Shown here: positions 16,554 through 24,964 of the stretch, in pieces
Layout: each line of letters starts with the position of its first letter
How positions within the stretch are numbered: the stretch's first letter is position 1
From: Granulicella sapmiensis
GTDB taxonomy: Bacteria > Acidobacteriota > Terriglobia > Terriglobales > Acidobacteriaceae
NCBI GenBank assembly: GCA_026225395.1
Contig: JAMFSR010000028.1
Span: 124,001-188,000, forward strand
Direction of reading: 5' to 3'
DNA length: 64,000 nucleotides
Program-made: the position numbers and the translations under genes
The notes under the pieces: model-generated
What the model was told of the DNA's origin: nothing
Databases searched by the model: none
Seen by the model: the letters and a program-made list of their open reading frames with translations, nothing else

Positions 16554-18995
16554 CTACTGAGCTGCAGGAGGAGGCGTTCCGCCACCCTGGCCGGGACGGC
16601 GACCACCGCGACGGCGGCGGCGCTTCTGTCCGGCAGGACGTCCACCGGCGATCGCGCCTTCAGCACGCGGCACCACGGACGTTACACCTTCAGCGTCGAC
16701 AACCGTCTCTTCCGGACCGTCCTCTTCGAAGTCGTCGTCGTCCTCGTCGTCGAAGTCGTCTCCGCCTTCAAGAACGATCGTCTCCTCGGACTTGGGAGCT
16801 TCGGGCTCGCGGTGAGGCGTTCCACGCTCGGGGCGAGGGGCGCGCTCGCGGCGGGGTTCGTCGCTGCGGGGAGCTGCCTCTTCGGGATCAGGCAGGCCAA
16901 GCTTGGCGCGCTGCTCCTTCAAGACTGCCTTGCGGCTTAGCTTGATGCGGTTGCCTTCAATCGAAAGCACCTTCACCAGGACCTGATCGCCGTCACGAAG
17001 CTCATCCTTCACGTCCTTCACGCGGTGCTCTGCGATCTCGGAGACGTGCAGAAGGCCGTCGGTTCCGGGGAAGATTTCGACGAATGCGCCGAACTCCGCC
17101 AGGCGAACAACCTTGCCGAGGTAGGTCTTGCCAACTTCCGGCACAGCCGTAATGTCGGAGATCATCTGGATCGCGCGAGCCAGACCGTCGGCATCGCTCG
17201 AAGCCACGTTGACGCGGCCGGTATCATCCACATCGATCTTGACGCCGGTTGCATCGACGATGCCGCGGATCACCTTGCCGCCAGGTCCGATAAGGTCGCG
17301 GATCTTGTCTGTGGGGATCTGGATGGTGTGGATACGAGGAGCAAAGGCACTCTTCTGCTCTGCACCCTTCGAGATCACAGCGTCCATCGTGTCCAGCAGG
17401 AAGAGACGGCCACGACGGGCCTGCTCCATCGCCTCACGCATGATCTGCGGGGTGATGCCCATGATCTTGATATCCATCTGCAGGGCGGTGATGCCATTGC
17501 GCGTTCCGGCCACCTTGAAGTCCATGTCGCCGTAGTGATCTTCAGCGCCTGCGATGTCGGTAAGGACAGCGTAGTTGTCGCCTTCCTTCACGAGACCCAT
17601 CGCCACACCGGCGACGGCACCCTTGATTGGGATACCGGCAGCCATGAGCGCGAGCGATGCGCCGCAAACGGTTGCCATCGACGACGATCCGTTCGATTCG
17701 AGGATGTCCGAAACTACGCGAAGCGTGTACGGGGACTCTGTCTCGTCGGGCAGGACCGCTTCAATCGCACGCCACGCCAGGGCGCCGTGTCCGATCTCGC
17801 GACGGCCAACGCCGGTCATGCGGCCAACCTCACCGACCGAGAACGGCGGGAAGTTGTAATGCAGCATGAACTTGCGTTTCTGTTCGCCTTCGTAGCTCTC
17901 CATGCGCTGCGCGTCGTCGGTGGTGCCGAGCGTCGCAGAAACGAGCGCCTGGGTTTCGCCGCGCTGGAACAGGGCTGAACCGTGTACGCGAGGAAGGACG
18001 CCGATTTCGATGGCGATGGCGCGAATCTCGTCGAAGGCGCGATGATCGGGGCGGATGCGGTCGTTGAGAACCTGATCGCGGAAGATGGTTTCGCGCAGGC
18101 CTTCGAAGTACTTGCTCAGCTTCTTGCCGGCTGCAGGATCGTCAGCAGGGAGGGCCTTCTTGAGCTCGTCCTTGATCTCTTTGACCTTGGCGTAGCTGTC
18201 GAACTTGGGGTGCTTCTTGGTGTCGAGAGCGTCCTTCAGACGATCGCCAACCTTGGCCTTAAGCTCAGCGGCATAGGCTTCGTCGTTCTCGAGCGGCGCC
18301 ACAACACGCTTCGGCTTGCCGGCAAGTTTCACCAGCTCCTCGATGCCTGCGCAGATCTTCTTGATCTCAACGTGTGCGAACTCGATGGCGCCGACCACAA
18401 CCTCTTCGGCAACTTCCTTCGCGCCGGACTCGACCATCACGATGCCGTCAGCGGTGCCGACGACCATGATGTTGAGCTTGCTCACGAGACGCTCGGAGTA
18501 GGTGGGGTTCACGAGGTACTGACCATCGATGTAGCCGACGCGCACCGCGCCCACGGGACCGTGGAACGGAATGTCGCTGAGGGCCAGAGCGCAGCTTGCG
18601 CCGTTGATGCCGAGCACGTCGGGATCGTTTTCCTTGTCAGCCGAGTACACGAACGCGACCACCTGGGTCTCGTTGCGGAAAGCCTCGGGGAAGAGCGGGC
18701 GGATCGGGCGATCGATCTGGCGGCTGGTGAGAATTTCCTTCTCGCTCGGGCGGCCTTCACGCTTGATGAACCCGCCCGGGATGCGGCCACCGGCGTAGGT
18801 GAACTCGCGGTACTCCACGGTCAGCGGGAAAAAGTCGATGCCCTCTTTCGGGTCGGGCGAAGCGACTGCGGTTGCCAGCACGGCATTGTCGCCGCTGGTC
18901 GTAAAGGCCGCGCCGGAAGCCTGCTTGGCGATGCGGCCTGTCTCAAATTTGATGTGCTTGCCACCGGCAAGCTCGATCGTTACTTCCTGTTTCAT
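16554..18995 (-). CDS. pnp: polyribonucleotide nucleotidyltransferase (PNPase)
   Basis: Phosphorolytic 3'-5' exoribonuclease, 813 residues, a core RNA-turnover enzyme and degradosome partner. Two RNase PH domains flank the helical domain; the second includes the FMLHYNFPPFSVGE core. A KH domain follows (TIQIPTDKIRDLIGPGGK, about 560-620), then an S1 domain (about 630-700, GAFVEIFPGTDGLLHVSE). The last 110 residues form a low-complexity tail: Pro/Arg/Glu, then an Asp/Glu block, then an Arg-rich end. AGGG lies six bases before the ATG. It follows rpsO as in many bacteria. Confidence 0.97.
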   Translation of the reverse strand: MKQEVTIELAGGKHIKFETGRIAKQASGAAFTTSGDNAVLATAVASPDPKEGIDFFPLTVEYREFTYAGGRIPGGFIKREGRPSEKEILTSRQIDRPIRPLFPEAFRNETQVVAFVYSADKENDPDVLGINGASCALALSDIPFHGPVGAVRVGYIDGQYLVNPTYSERLVSKLNIMVVGTADGIVMVESGAKEVAEEVVVGAIEFAHVEIKKICAGIEELVKLAGKPKRVVAPLENDEAYAAELKAKVGDRLKDALDTKKHPKFDSYAKVKEIKDELKKALPADDPAAGKKLSKYFEGLRETIFRDQVLNDRIRPDHRAFDEIRAIAIEIGVLPRVHGSALFQRGETQALVSATLGTTDDAQRMESYEGEQKRKFMLHYNFPPFSVGEVGRMTGVGRREIGHGALAWRAIEAVLPDETESPYTLRVVSDILESNGSSSMATVCGASLALMAAGIPIKGAVAGVAMGLVKEGDNYAVLTDIAGAEDHYGDMDFKVAGTRNGITALQMDIKIMGITPQIMREAMEQARRGRLFLLDTMDAVISKGAEQKSAFAPRIHTIQIPTDKIRDLIGPGGKVIRGIVDATGVKIDVDDTGRVNVASSDADGLARAIQMISDITAVPEVGKTYLGKVVRLAEFGAFVEIFPGTDGLLHVSEIAEHRVKDVKDELRDGDQVLVKVLSIEGNRIKLSRKAVLKEQRAKLGLPDPEEAAPRSDEPRRERAPRPERGTPHREPEAPKSEETIVLEGGDDFDDEDDDDFEEDGPEETVVDAEGVTSVVPRAEGAIAGGRPAGQKRRRRRGGRRPGQGGGTPPPAAQ

Positions 18996-19077
18996 GTGTA
19001 TCCCTCTTTATTTTTCTTCTCTGTCTCTAAGATCGGTCATTGCATCGCTAACCCAGGAACATGCGCTCACACGGCGC

Positions 19078-19112
19078 AAAACGAAAGCCCCGCCGAAACA
19101 TCGGAGGGGCTT
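19078..19112 (-). terminator. hairpin terminator/attenuator between rpsO and pnp
   Basis: On the minus strand, AAGCCCCTCCGA pairs with TCGGCGGGGCTT around a TGTT loop (19085-19112, one mismatch), followed by TCGTTTT. It may partly terminate the rpsO message before pnp. Confidence 0.65.
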
Positions 19113-19181
19113 CCTGGGATCACGTAATTGGCGTAGGAGTCATCGCTACCATCGGCGCGGTTGCACCGTGGCTAGCGACGC

Positions 19182-19215
19182 GAACGGAAGCCCTCACAGG
19201 GGCTTCTATCCGTTC
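19182..19215 (-). other. second structured element in the rpsO-pnp intergenic region
   Basis: Two stacked stems: GAACGG/CCGTTC outside (19182-19187 with 19210-19215) and AAGCCC/GGGCTT inside (19188-19193 with 19200-19205), with a four-base bulge and a six-base loop. In enterobacteria a double-stranded structure near pnp is an RNase III target for autoregulation; whether this is analogous is inference. A further CCTTTTT/AAAAAGG inverted repeat lies at 19267-19281, nearer rpsO. Confidence 0.4.
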
Positions 19216-19309
19216 CATGGCGCTTGGAGAACTCAATGCGTTCGTACACTCCTGAAAGCCGCCTCCCCTTTTTGAAAAAGGAAGCAGCCCGGGTGGGTTG
19301 AGGGCAAGA

Positions 19310-19576
19310 TTACTTGCGGATTCCCAGCTTGCCGATAACATCGCGGTAGCGGTCCGGATCGGTCTTCTTGAGGTAGTCCAGAAGACGACGGCGCTTGCTC
19401 ACCAGCATCAGCAGACCACGGCGGGAGCCATGGTCCTTCTTGTGGGTCTTGAAGTGTTCAGTCAGCTCGCCAATGCGCTCGCTGAGGATCGCAATCTGCA
19501 CCTCCGGACTTCCTGTGTCCGATTCATGCGTGCGAAACTTTTCAATAATGTCTGTTTTCTTTGCGGATGCCAACAC
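19310..19576 (-). CDS. rpsO: 30S ribosomal protein S15
   Basis: An 88-residue primary 16S rRNA-binding protein, near the standard 89 residues. Family signatures are intact: the [13 protein letters not shown] loop, [12 protein letters not shown], and the [19 protein letters not shown] rRNA-binding helix. Translation appears to start at GTG (19576), with AGGAG twelve bases upstream. It leads the rpsO-pnp pair. Confidence 0.97.
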   Translation of the reverse strand: MLASAKKTDIIEKFRTHESDTGSPEVQIAILSERIGELTEHFKTHKKDHGSRRGLLMLVSKRRRLLDYLKKTDPDRYRDVIGKLGIRK

Positions 19577-19644
19577 GGCGGGTTCGTACTCCTGATTCTC
19601 TTTGCTCTAGTCCACTCTTAGTGTCCGCATTAAAGATACCACGC

Positions 19645-19665
19645 TGAGGCCGATTTCCGGCCTCA
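19645..19665 (-). terminator. hairpin downstream of the dienelactone hydrolase gene
   Basis: TGAGGCCG (19645-19652) and CGGCCTCA (19658-19665) form a perfect eight-pair stem with a five-base loop. No T-run follows on the minus strand, so termination would need Rho or be weak. It separates the hydrolase gene from rpsO. Confidence 0.4.
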
Positions 19666-19702
19666 ACGCAGCAGTCGGGACAGGATTTCCACTCGTTTTC
19701 CG

Positions 19703-20389
19703 CTACGCGATATTGTTCTTCAGGAACTCCAGCGAACGCGCGTCGGCAATCTTTGCCTGATCGGCCACAAAGCTTGGCCGCGCCGGGTTTGCAAACGCAT
19801 GTCCTGCGCCCTCATAGAGATAAATCTCTACCTCGGGATGAGCCTCGCGCACGGCGTCGATCTGGTCCTTGCCGATGTGGTCGTCATTCGCGCCAAAGTG
19901 CAGCATGACCGGGCAAACCGGCTCCTCAGCAGCGACTTTGCCGATGCCGCCGGCGTAGTAGCCAATCGTGCAGGCCGGCTGCATCTTCAGGTCTTCGCCA
20001 CGGGTAGCGCTCAGCCACGCAAGCAGGCCACCGTAACAGAAGCCAACGACGCCGATTCCCTTGCCCGCGCTCTTCGCCCACTCAAATGCAGCGGCTACGT
20101 CTAGCAGCTGCGTGTCGGGCTTCAGTTCTCCGTAGAGTGCGAATGCCTTCTTCATGTCCGCCTCGCCGTAGCCGAGCTGCAAGCCGCGCTCAAAGCGGTC
20201 AAACAGAGTCGGTGCGACAGCCAGAAAGCCTTCTTTCGCATACGCATCCGCCACGCCCTGGATCGAAGGGTTCACTCCGAAGATTTCTTGGATCACCACA
20301 ACCGCGCCGATCGCTTCACCCTCCGGCTTCGCTACATACCCCTCAAGTTCATGCCCATCCGACGCCGTCAACTTTACCCACTCGCTCAT
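19703..20389 (-). CDS. dienelactone hydrolase family protein
   Basis: A 228-residue alpha/beta hydrolase of the dienelactone hydrolase family. The Cys nucleophile elbow (VGFCYGG), an Asp in FGANDDHIG and the His in EGAGHAF form the Cys-His-Asp triad typical of the family. No signal peptide. In catabolic pathways it opens dienelactone rings, but stand-alone members act on varied esters. GGAGG precedes the ATG. No aromatic-degradation genes are nearby, so the substrate is unknown. Confidence 0.87.
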   Translation of the reverse strand: MSEWVKLTASDGHELEGYVAKPEGEAIGAVVVIQEIFGVNPSIQGVADAYAKEGFLAVAPTLFDRFERGLQLGYGEADMKKAFALYGELKPDTQLLDVAAAFEWAKSAGKGIGVVGFCYGGLLAWLSATRGEDLKMQPACTIGYYAGGIGKVAAEEPVCPVMLHFGANDDHIGKDQIDAVREAHPEVEIYLYEGAGHAFANPARPSFVADQAKIADARSLEFLKNNIA

Positions 20390-20463
20390 TTGGTTTCCTC
20401 CATGCCTTCAGACGAAGAGTAACCGAGAAAAGCTGCACGCGTCACGGACCGATATTCGTGCGA

Positions 20464-21366
20464 TCAACTTTGCATGTAATCGAACAGGCTCTTACTGCTA
20501 ATACTGCTCATCACGCTCATAAGGGCCTGGCTCTGCGTCTCGGTGGAACTCAACTGCGTCGCGACGGTTGCCGTATTGGCCGAGACCAGGGAGCTCTGCG
20601 CCGCCTCCAGGTTCGTCTCATCGGTTGAGGCATAACTGCTGGTCTGCTGTACCGTGCTCAGGGAAGACCCCAGCACCGCCCGCTGCGACGTAACGTTACT
20701 CAAGCCGGCGCTGAGGCTGGCCAGATCGGCCGCCGTCGAAGATGAAGCCGTCCCCGAAGCGAAATCTGCCACCAGCTTGTTCAGCGTGCCCAGCACATCG
20801 GCTCCGCTCGCCGAGAAGATCTCCGACCCGGGAATGCTAACCGCGATCTTTTGCCCGCTCGGTGTCTCCGCATACTGCTGGTTGTCGTCGCCGGCGTAGG
20901 TGGCCGTTGCGGGCGAGGTAGAGGTGTCATTGGTGTAAGGTTGCGTCGTTCCCGCCGTGCCGCTGAACAGATATGTGCCGGCATACGATGTGTTCGCCAG
21001 GGAAACCACCTGGTCGCGGATCGATGCCAGCTGACTGCTGATGTCGGTCAGGTTGCTCGCATCGAGCGTCCCGTTCATCCCGCCCGTGGCCAGCGAGATA
21101 GCAGACGTAAGCTGTGTAACCACGCCGCCCAGCGCGGAGTCCGAGGTCTGCAGCCTTCCTTCGAGCGTCGTCGCCGACTGTACATACGCGTCGTCCTGCG
21201 AGATAGCGCTGCCGAGCGCGACGTCCTCGGACGCGGCAAGCGGGTTGTCGCTGGGCGAGGACACCGCAAGGCCCGACGATAGCTGGCTCGTCAAAGAGTC
21301 CTGCAGCGAGGTCAGGCTATCAAGCGAGTTGTTCAGACTCAAGCTGTAAAAGGGGTCGGCACGCAT
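20464..21366 (-). CDS. flgL: flagellar hook-filament junction protein FlgL
   Basis: A 300-residue hook-associated protein 3, placed between hook and filament with FlgK. The flagellin-like N-terminal helix (SLNNSLDSLTSLQDSLTSQLSSG) and C-terminal coiled helix (LEAAQSSLVSANTATVATQ) that form the D0/D1 core are present. Last gene of the flgF-flgL unit, 13 bases after flgK. No clear terminator follows in the 74 bases before the next gene. Confidence 0.9.
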   Translation of the reverse strand: MRADPFYSLSLNNSLDSLTSLQDSLTSQLSSGLAVSSPSDNPLAASEDVALGSAISQDDAYVQSATTLEGRLQTSDSALGGVVTQLTSAISLATGGMNGTLDASNLTDISSQLASIRDQVVSLANTSYAGTYLFSGTAGTTQPYTNDTSTSPATATYAGDDNQQYAETPSGQKIAVSIPGSEIFSASGADVLGTLNKLVADFASGTASSSTAADLASLSAGLSNVTSQRAVLGSSLSTVQQTSSYASTDETNLEAAQSSLVSANTATVATQLSSTETQSQALMSVMSSISSKSLFDYMQS

Positions 21367-21379
21367 CGCAGTCTAACGG

Positions 21380-22786
21380 CTAACTGACCGTCGTCTCCTG
21401 TCCAAGATTGAGAGCATCGGCCATCATCTGATTCACCACATCAAAGACTTTCGCTGCCGCCTCATACGATCGCTGATACTCCGTCAGCGAAGAAGCCTCA
21501 TCGTCGAGCGACACTGCAGAGAGCGAATCCCGCTGCGTCTGCGCCTGTGCCAGCGATGCGGTATTCGCTGTGTTTAAGGTCGTTGCCGCAGAAACCGCCG
21601 ACCCAATGGATCCGATGAAGCTGGCAAACGAATCGGAAGCCGTCTGCCCCGATGCGATGTCCGCTGTTCCAAGAGCCGCCAGCGCCAACGCATTGGTTGT
21701 ACCCGAACTTCCTTCACCCGCACCGGCGGTAGCGATCCCGCTTCCTGAAGTCAATGCAACCGCAATCGATCCAGCTGCTCCGCTGCCGTTCGTTGACAGC
21801 GCGAACACCGCTCCGCCCGCAGCACCCGAGCTCGTCGTGCCGGCTTCGTTCTGCGTATTCACCGCGGTCCCAATCGCATAGGCCAGCTGATCGATCGCCG
21901 ACCGCATTGGCGGAATGTCCTGATCGCGCGCCTGCAGCATCCCGCCAATCGACCCACCCCGCAGGTCGCTGCTCAACACCGCCGGCGGATCACCCGCGAC
22001 GATTGCCGTGTTGCCATTGACGGTCGTGGTGGAAAGCGAATAGCTCTGATCGCCGCTGACCAGCACGGTCCCGTCCGATGCCGTCAGCGTCACCCCGTTA
22101 TTCTGCGTCGTAATCTGGTCGACGCCCATGATCGACGACAACTGCAGAATCGCCTGCTGCCGCGCGTCTTCGAGCGTCCCGGCATCCTGATCCGGGCTCA
22201 GGCTCGTAATCTGCTGGTTCAACTGCGCCACGGTCGCTGTCAAAGCATTCACCTGCTGCGCGGCAGTAGCAATCTGCGAGTTTAACGTGCTGACTTCGTT
22301 GCTCATTCCTTGGGACGTGCTGTTGAATGCCGAAGCCAGTGTCGCCGCCGCAGTCAACACGGCTGTCTGGGTTGCAGCATCCGTTGGATTCGCGGATAGC
22401 GCCGTCAGTGAGCTGAAAAACCCATCCATCGCAGATCCGAGCGTTGTCGAACTCGCGTCGCTCGATGTAGACGTCAGCCCGAACATCGATTGCACACTTT
22501 GCAGGGCAGTCAGCAATGCTGAACTCGAAGTCGAACTCTGCGTCTGCTGCTGCAACTGCTGCTCCAGCACACGATCTCTCTGGGAAACCGCCGTAGCCGT
22601 AACCGATTCGCCCAGGCCCGAGTAGCCGCTCAAGCTCACCGCGTCGCTGGCTTCAAAGTTCACGGTCTCCCGTGTATAGCCAGGCGTGTTCTGGTTGGCG
22701 ACGTTATTCGACGTAATGTTGATCGCATTCTGGTCTGCATCCAGCGCGGCGTTGGTCAGAGACATCAGTCCGGTCAGCGTTCCCAT
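21380..22786 (-). CDS. flgK: flagellar hook-associated protein FlgK
   Basis: A 468-residue hook-filament junction protein 1. The N terminus carries the rod/hook family signature (SLTNAALDADQNAINITSNN then VANQNTPGYTRE), and the C terminus ends in the matching helix (SLTEYQRSYEAAAKVFDVVN). The middle is Ser/Thr/Ala-rich. Its start overlaps the preceding FlgN-like gene by 13 bases. Confidence 0.93.
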   Translation of the reverse strand: MGTLTGLMSLTNAALDADQNAINITSNNVANQNTPGYTRETVNFEASDAVSLSGYSGLGESVTATAVSQRDRVLEQQLQQQTQSSTSSSALLTALQSVQSMFGLTSTSSDASSTTLGSAMDGFFSSLTALSANPTDAATQTAVLTAAATLASAFNSTSQGMSNEVSTLNSQIATAAQQVNALTATVAQLNQQITSLSPDQDAGTLEDARQQAILQLSSIMGVDQITTQNNGVTLTASDGTVLVSGDQSYSLSTTTVNGNTAIVAGDPPAVLSSDLRGGSIGGMLQARDQDIPPMRSAIDQLAYAIGTAVNTQNEAGTTSSGAAGGAVFALSTNGSGAAGSIAVALTSGSGIATAGAGEGSSGTTNALALAALGTADIASGQTASDSFASFIGSIGSAVSAATTLNTANTASLAQAQTQRDSLSAVSLDDEASSLTEYQRSYEAAAKVFDVVNQMMADALNLGQETTVS

Positions 22787-23088
22787 GTCTCCTCCTCAAC
22801 CTTCCGAACCCTGGCTTCACGCAGGCCGCGCAGCATCCGCAGGCTGCGCTCGGTAGACTGCAACAACTCTCCGAGCGCGTCTTTCAAAGCAATCGCTTCG
22901 CGCACATCCGCGTGCTTCAATCGCACGCGCAAACTCGCCATCTCTGCTGCTTGTGCGCGCAGCTCCTCCAGTGCGACGACATCCATCCTGCCCAGCGCCT
23001 CAACAGTCGCCCGCAGCATGGCACGGGGATCGAACTCCTGCTCTGCTCCCGAAACATGCTCCGCACCAACCATTGCCTCGCCGAACAT
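22774..23088 (-). CDS. FlgN-like export chaperone candidate
   Basis: A 104-residue, almost wholly helical, charged protein directly upstream of flgK and downstream of flgM, the place where flgN encodes the FlgK/FlgL chaperone in other bacteria. Sequence identity to FlgN is not obvious by eye; assignment rests on size, helicity and position. The long Arg/Glu-rich helices fit a coiled-coil chaperone. It lies three bases after flgM. Confidence 0.55.
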   Translation of the reverse strand: MFGEAMVGAEHVSGAEQEFDPRAMLRATVEALGRMDVVALEELRAQAAEMASLRVRLKHADVREAIALKDALGELLQSTERSLRMLRGLREARVRKVEEETWER

Positions 23089-23091
23089 TGC

Positions 23092-23415
23092 CTATCCTCT
23101 ATCCAGCATGGAGCCGATCAATTTGCCGGCAACATCCGCCGATGAAACGTTGTAGGTGCCATTCGCAATCGCGGCCTGCAGACTGGCTACCTTATCCGCG
23201 CGAACATCCGACGTTCCCATCGCCTGCAGCATCGCGCCTCCGGTGGAGCTCACGATCGTCTGATCGGAGTTGAGGAGCGATTGGTTTCCTACCTCCGCAA
23301 GATTGCTCTGGCTCGATCCCTTCACAGTAGAACCAACGCTCAGAGCGTCCCCATCCGAATCGGAAACCCGCGTGGACGAACCAAATACTGCATTCAGATC
23401 AGAAATACCTGCCAT
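23092..23415 (-). CDS. flgM: anti-sigma-28 factor FlgM
   Basis: A 107-residue inhibitor of the flagellar sigma factor FliA, released by export through the finished hook. The C-terminal sigma-binding region is typical: VRADKVASLQAAIANGTYNV then VAGKLIGSML. The N-terminal half is Ser/Asp-rich and probably disordered. GGAGG lies six bases before the ATG. It is cotranscribed with the rod and junction genes and so couples assembly to late-gene expression with fliA at 30.6 kb. Confidence 0.88.
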   Translation of the reverse strand: MAGISDLNAVFGSSTRVSDSDGDALSVGSTVKGSSQSNLAEVGNQSLLNSDQTIVSSTGGAMLQAMGTSDVRADKVASLQAAIANGTYNVSSADVAGKLIGSMLDRG

Positions 23416-23459
23416 CTTCCGCCTCCATATAAGACATATCGGCGGTGCTGCAGGAAACT

Positions 23460-23810
23460 TTAGGGCTGTCTGACTTTTTCTGTGCTCTCAAGTTTGCCGC
23501 GCGCTTCTTTCTCAACCGCACTCACAATATTCCTGGAGATTCCAAGGCCGCCGGCCGCGGAAATCGCCTTTGCCAGCGCTTCTATCCCCAGGGACTGATA
23601 CGAGCTCGAGTCCCCGGCCTTGTCATCGCCATCGTCCGCATCCAAGCCGTCTTCCTTGCTCATCGTGCTCAACGGTTTCAACATCTGCTGCAGAAACATA
23701 CCCTCAAACTGCTGCGCCGCATCTGTCAGCTTGTGATGCTTCAGTGAGTCAGGCGATCCGGTTGCGCCTGTTACCAAACTTCCTTGCGAAGCCTGCAAAT
23801 TCGCGATCAT
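23460..23810 (-). CDS. flgJ: rod-binding protein, FlgJ N-terminal type
   Basis: A 116-residue rod-scaffold protein matching the N-terminal half of enterobacterial FlgJ (AAQQFEGMFLQQMLKPLS and the YQSLGIEALAKAISAAGGLG region). The C-terminal muramidase domain of gammaproteobacterial FlgJ is absent, as in many phyla, so another enzyme must open the peptidoglycan. Its ATG overlaps the flgI stop (ATGA). Confidence 0.85.
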   Translation of the reverse strand: MIANLQASQGSLVTGATGSPDSLKHHKLTDAAQQFEGMFLQQMLKPLSTMSKEDGLDADDGDDKAGDSSSYQSLGIEALAKAISAAGGLGISRNIVSAVEKEARGKLESTEKVRQP

Positions 23811-24955
23811 AGGACCTCGATCTCGGCTCCCAGCGCACCTGCCGCTTGCATTGCCTGCAAAATCGAGATCACATCCCGCGACGTCGCGCCGATCTGCTGC
23901 AGGTCCCGCACAAGCTCTTCTACGGTCGCGCCTTCGCGCAGTTCAATCCGGTTCACTGGCTTGTCGTTCGCATCGATCTTCGACTGCGCCACAGTTGTCG
24001 TCGTTCCACTGCTAAATCCATTCGGCTGCGACACCGAGTAGTTCGTCACCACGTTGACCGACAATCCTCCATGCAAAATCGACACGGGCTGTAGTGTCAC
24101 GGTTCCACCAATCACAACCGTCCCCGTCCGCTCATTCACGATCACCTTCGCTCGCGGGAAGAACGGCACCTCGATCGCCTCGATCTTCGCCAGCATCGCC
24201 GGCACATCCACGCCTGGCGGAATGCGTATCTCCACATGTCCACTATCTTTCACCTGCGAAGTCACACCCGGCACTTCGCGGTTCACCGACTCCGACATCG
24301 CCTCCGCGCTGCGAAAGTCCGCTTCATTGAGCAGAAGGCTGAAGCTGTGCAACGCACCAAGGTTTGTCGGCGAAGCACGTTCCACCATAGCGCCGGCCGG
24401 AATCCGCGCCGTCGTCGTATGGTTCACCGTCCTCGAGCTTCCATTCGCCCCAATGGTGTAGCCACCGACTACGACAGCTCCCTGCGCCTGCGCGTAAATG
24501 CGGCCATCCGCGCCGTACAGCGGAGTCATCAACAGCACACCACCCTCAAGGCTCTTCGCGTCTCCGGCCGAGGACGCCGTCACATCGATCTTCGCGCCCG
24601 AGTCCGCAAAGGCGGGCAGCGAAGCTGAAACAAACACCGCTGCCAGGTTCTGCACACGGATCGAACTCGCCGGAACACTGACGCCCATCCGCAGCAAAGT
24701 CGCCGCCAGTGTTTGCACCGGAAAGCTCGTCTGCTGGCTATCACCTGTCCCTTGCAGCCCGACGACAATCCCATAGCCGACGAGCTGGTTGTCTCGTATG
24801 CCTTCGATCGACGCTACATCCTTAATCCTCGCAAGGGCCGGCTTTCCTATAACCGCATCGCTAGCGTGCGCCGTGACCGCTCCGCTCATCAGCGCGGCAA
24901 CCATGGCACATCCGATCCTTGAATTAAGACTCATCATCGCAAACGCCTTCCACAT
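23807..24955 (-). CDS. flgI: flagellar P-ring protein FlgI
   Basis: A 382-residue periplasmic ring protein around the rod. It has a signal peptide (ALMSGAVTAHA) and the family core RIKDVASIEGIRDNQLVGYG, GTGDSQ and the conserved late region with NERTGTVVIGG. A start at 24937, with GGAAGG eight bases upstream, is an alternative to the one used. Presence of flgI, flgH and flgA shows a diderm envelope with P and L rings. Translationally coupled to flgJ. Confidence 0.95.
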   Translation of the reverse strand: MWKAFAMMSLNSRIGCAMVAALMSGAVTAHASDAVIGKPALARIKDVASIEGIRDNQLVGYGIVVGLQGTGDSQQTSFPVQTLAATLLRMGVSVPASSIRVQNLAAVFVSASLPAFADSGAKIDVTASSAGDAKSLEGGVLLMTPLYGADGRIYAQAQGAVVVGGYTIGANGSSRTVNHTTTARIPAGAMVERASPTNLGALHSFSLLLNEADFRSAEAMSESVNREVPGVTSQVKDSGHVEIRIPPGVDVPAMLAKIEAIEVPFFPRAKVIVNERTGTVVIGGTVTLQPVSILHGGLSVNVVTNYSVSQPNGFSSGTTTTVAQSKIDANDKPVNRIELREGATVEELVRDLQQIGATSRDVISILQAMQAAGALGAEIEVL

Positions 24956-24964
24956 CGTTTCCAG

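Noticed and set aside
17982..19127. 381-codon plus-strand open frame opposite pnp
   Set aside because: Fully covered by pnp on the other strand, whose motifs are intact; no recognisable domain.
19061..19341. Short open frames in the rpsO-pnp spacer on both strands
   Set aside because: They cross hairpins and lack Shine-Dalgarno or family features.
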